NCBI GenBank assembly: GCA_963800975.1
Contig: CAWDDB010000013.1
Location: 556,649-620,648, forward strand
DNA: 64,000 bases
Source: JALYGY01 sp963800975
GTDB taxonomy: Bacteria; Actinomycetota; Rubrobacteria; Rubrobacterales; Rubrobacteraceae
Direction: 5' to 3'
The position numbers and the translations under genes are program-made. Every line of letters begins with the position of its first letter. The first letter of the stretch is position 1. Below, one piece after another: positions 63,735 to 64,000 of this stretch. The notes under the pieces are model-generated. The model saw nothing but the letters and a program-made list of their open reading frames with translations, had not been told where the DNA came from and searched no databases.

Positions 63735-64000
63735 CTACCCGGCTACGACCCACTCGAGCTTCGCCGCCGTGAAGCCGTGCTCCTTCGAGCGGCTCTCGGG
63801 CACGTAGCTTCCTCGCCACACGTAGCTCTCCGAAAGGGCGAAGAGGTTCCACCCCACCGGCTCCTCGAGGCCGGCCTCCTCCGACAGCGGCGCGAGTTCG
63901 TGTCGGCGCACGACGGCGCTGCCCTGGTCCGCGGCCTCCCACCTCTCGCGCAAGAACCGCTGCATTCGCACCAGGTAATCCTTCTCCGCTTCCGTTAGCA
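63735..64000 (-). CDS. Hypothetical protein, 5' end outside the window
   Basis: The last 88 codons of a gene that starts beyond the window. LTEAEKDYLVRMQRFLRERW, HELAPLSEEAGLEEPVGWNL, FALSESYVWRGSYVPESRSK, HGFTAAKLEWVVAG then TAG. Trp- and Glu-rich, soluble; no recognised domain. Good coding bias. Confidence 0.5.
   Translation of the reverse strand, partial: LTEAEKDYLVRMQRFLRERWEAADQGSAVVRRHELAPLSEEAGLEEPVGWNLFALSESYVWRGSYVPESRSKEHGFTAAKLEWVVAG

Overview
The window is high-GC DNA with frequent GTG and TTG starts, Shine-Dalgarno sites such as AGGAGG, and several promoters whose -10 box ends only 7-10 nt before the start codon (leaderless genes). The gene set (manganese catalase, GH15 glycosidase, two PASTA-less Ser/Thr kinases, CysO/Mec/CysM cysteine synthesis, HemQ, zinc-finger anti-sigma factors, a secreted protein with an LNADKLDG motif) suggests an actinobacterium, most likely of the Rubrobacter lineage. 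That assignment is inference; there is no rRNA in the window.

Layout: 1-6.7 kb has the start of a transketolase gene, an Arg/Glu/Gln-rich low-complexity ORF, Mn-catalase, a cupin, a nonsense-interrupted gene, a phasin-like coiled coil, methylmalonate-semialdehyde dehydrogenase and a secreted NlpC/P60 protein. 6.7-20 kb holds SppA, a ParB-like protein, a Kef-type antiporter, a redox cluster (flavin disulfide reductase, MOSC protein, a peroxiredoxin fused to a cold-shock domain, and an internally deleted dehydrogenase), a GH15 enzyme, a sigma/anti-sigma pair and methionine aminopeptidase. 19-31 kb holds NfeD/SPFH membrane proteins, the aromatic amino acid genes (prephenate dehydrogenase and an aminotransferase divergent from chorismate mutase and DAHP synthase), two kinases, an HtrA protease and RpiA. 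31-41 kb has PAP2 phosphatase, DUF3891, M42 peptidase, an EamA transporter, a second HtrA coupled to an RpoD-type sigma factor, and a two-component system. 41-47.5 kb carries small catabolic/regulatory genes (VOC, MarR-GNAT fusion, SnoaL, SDR, hydrolase, AraC, dipeptidase). 47.5-52.4 kb is a minus-strand sulfur/haem run: MoeZ, CysO, Mec, CysM, HemQ, aldo/keto reductase. 52.5-57.2 kb has a ComB-type phosphatase, a 66-aa protein followed by a long structured RNA, MTA phosphorylase, a cupredoxin lipoprotein and a second sigma/anti-sigma pair.

From about 57.3 kb the character changes. There is a heavily decayed gene, then two separate copies of a tRNA-Ser 3' end, each followed by a paired TTGGTGTA direct repeat resembling integrase arm sites. 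Beyond them lie accessory genes and gene ruins (CPBP protease, secreted beta-propeller, RTX-like protein, hypothetical fragments) interspersed with four copies of a 40-bp intergenic repeat. I read this as the left end of one or two stacked, decaying islands integrated at a tRNA-Ser gene. The intact tRNA should lie to the right, outside the window.

Across the window at least nine genes carry apparent nonsense mutations, frameshifts or deletions, mostly in dispensable genes. Three large palindromic repeats (two of a GTAGGGGC type, one of a GTAGAGACG type) sit at gene ends. One of them supplies the stop codon of cysO and leaves three residues after the diglycine that must be exposed for CysO to work.
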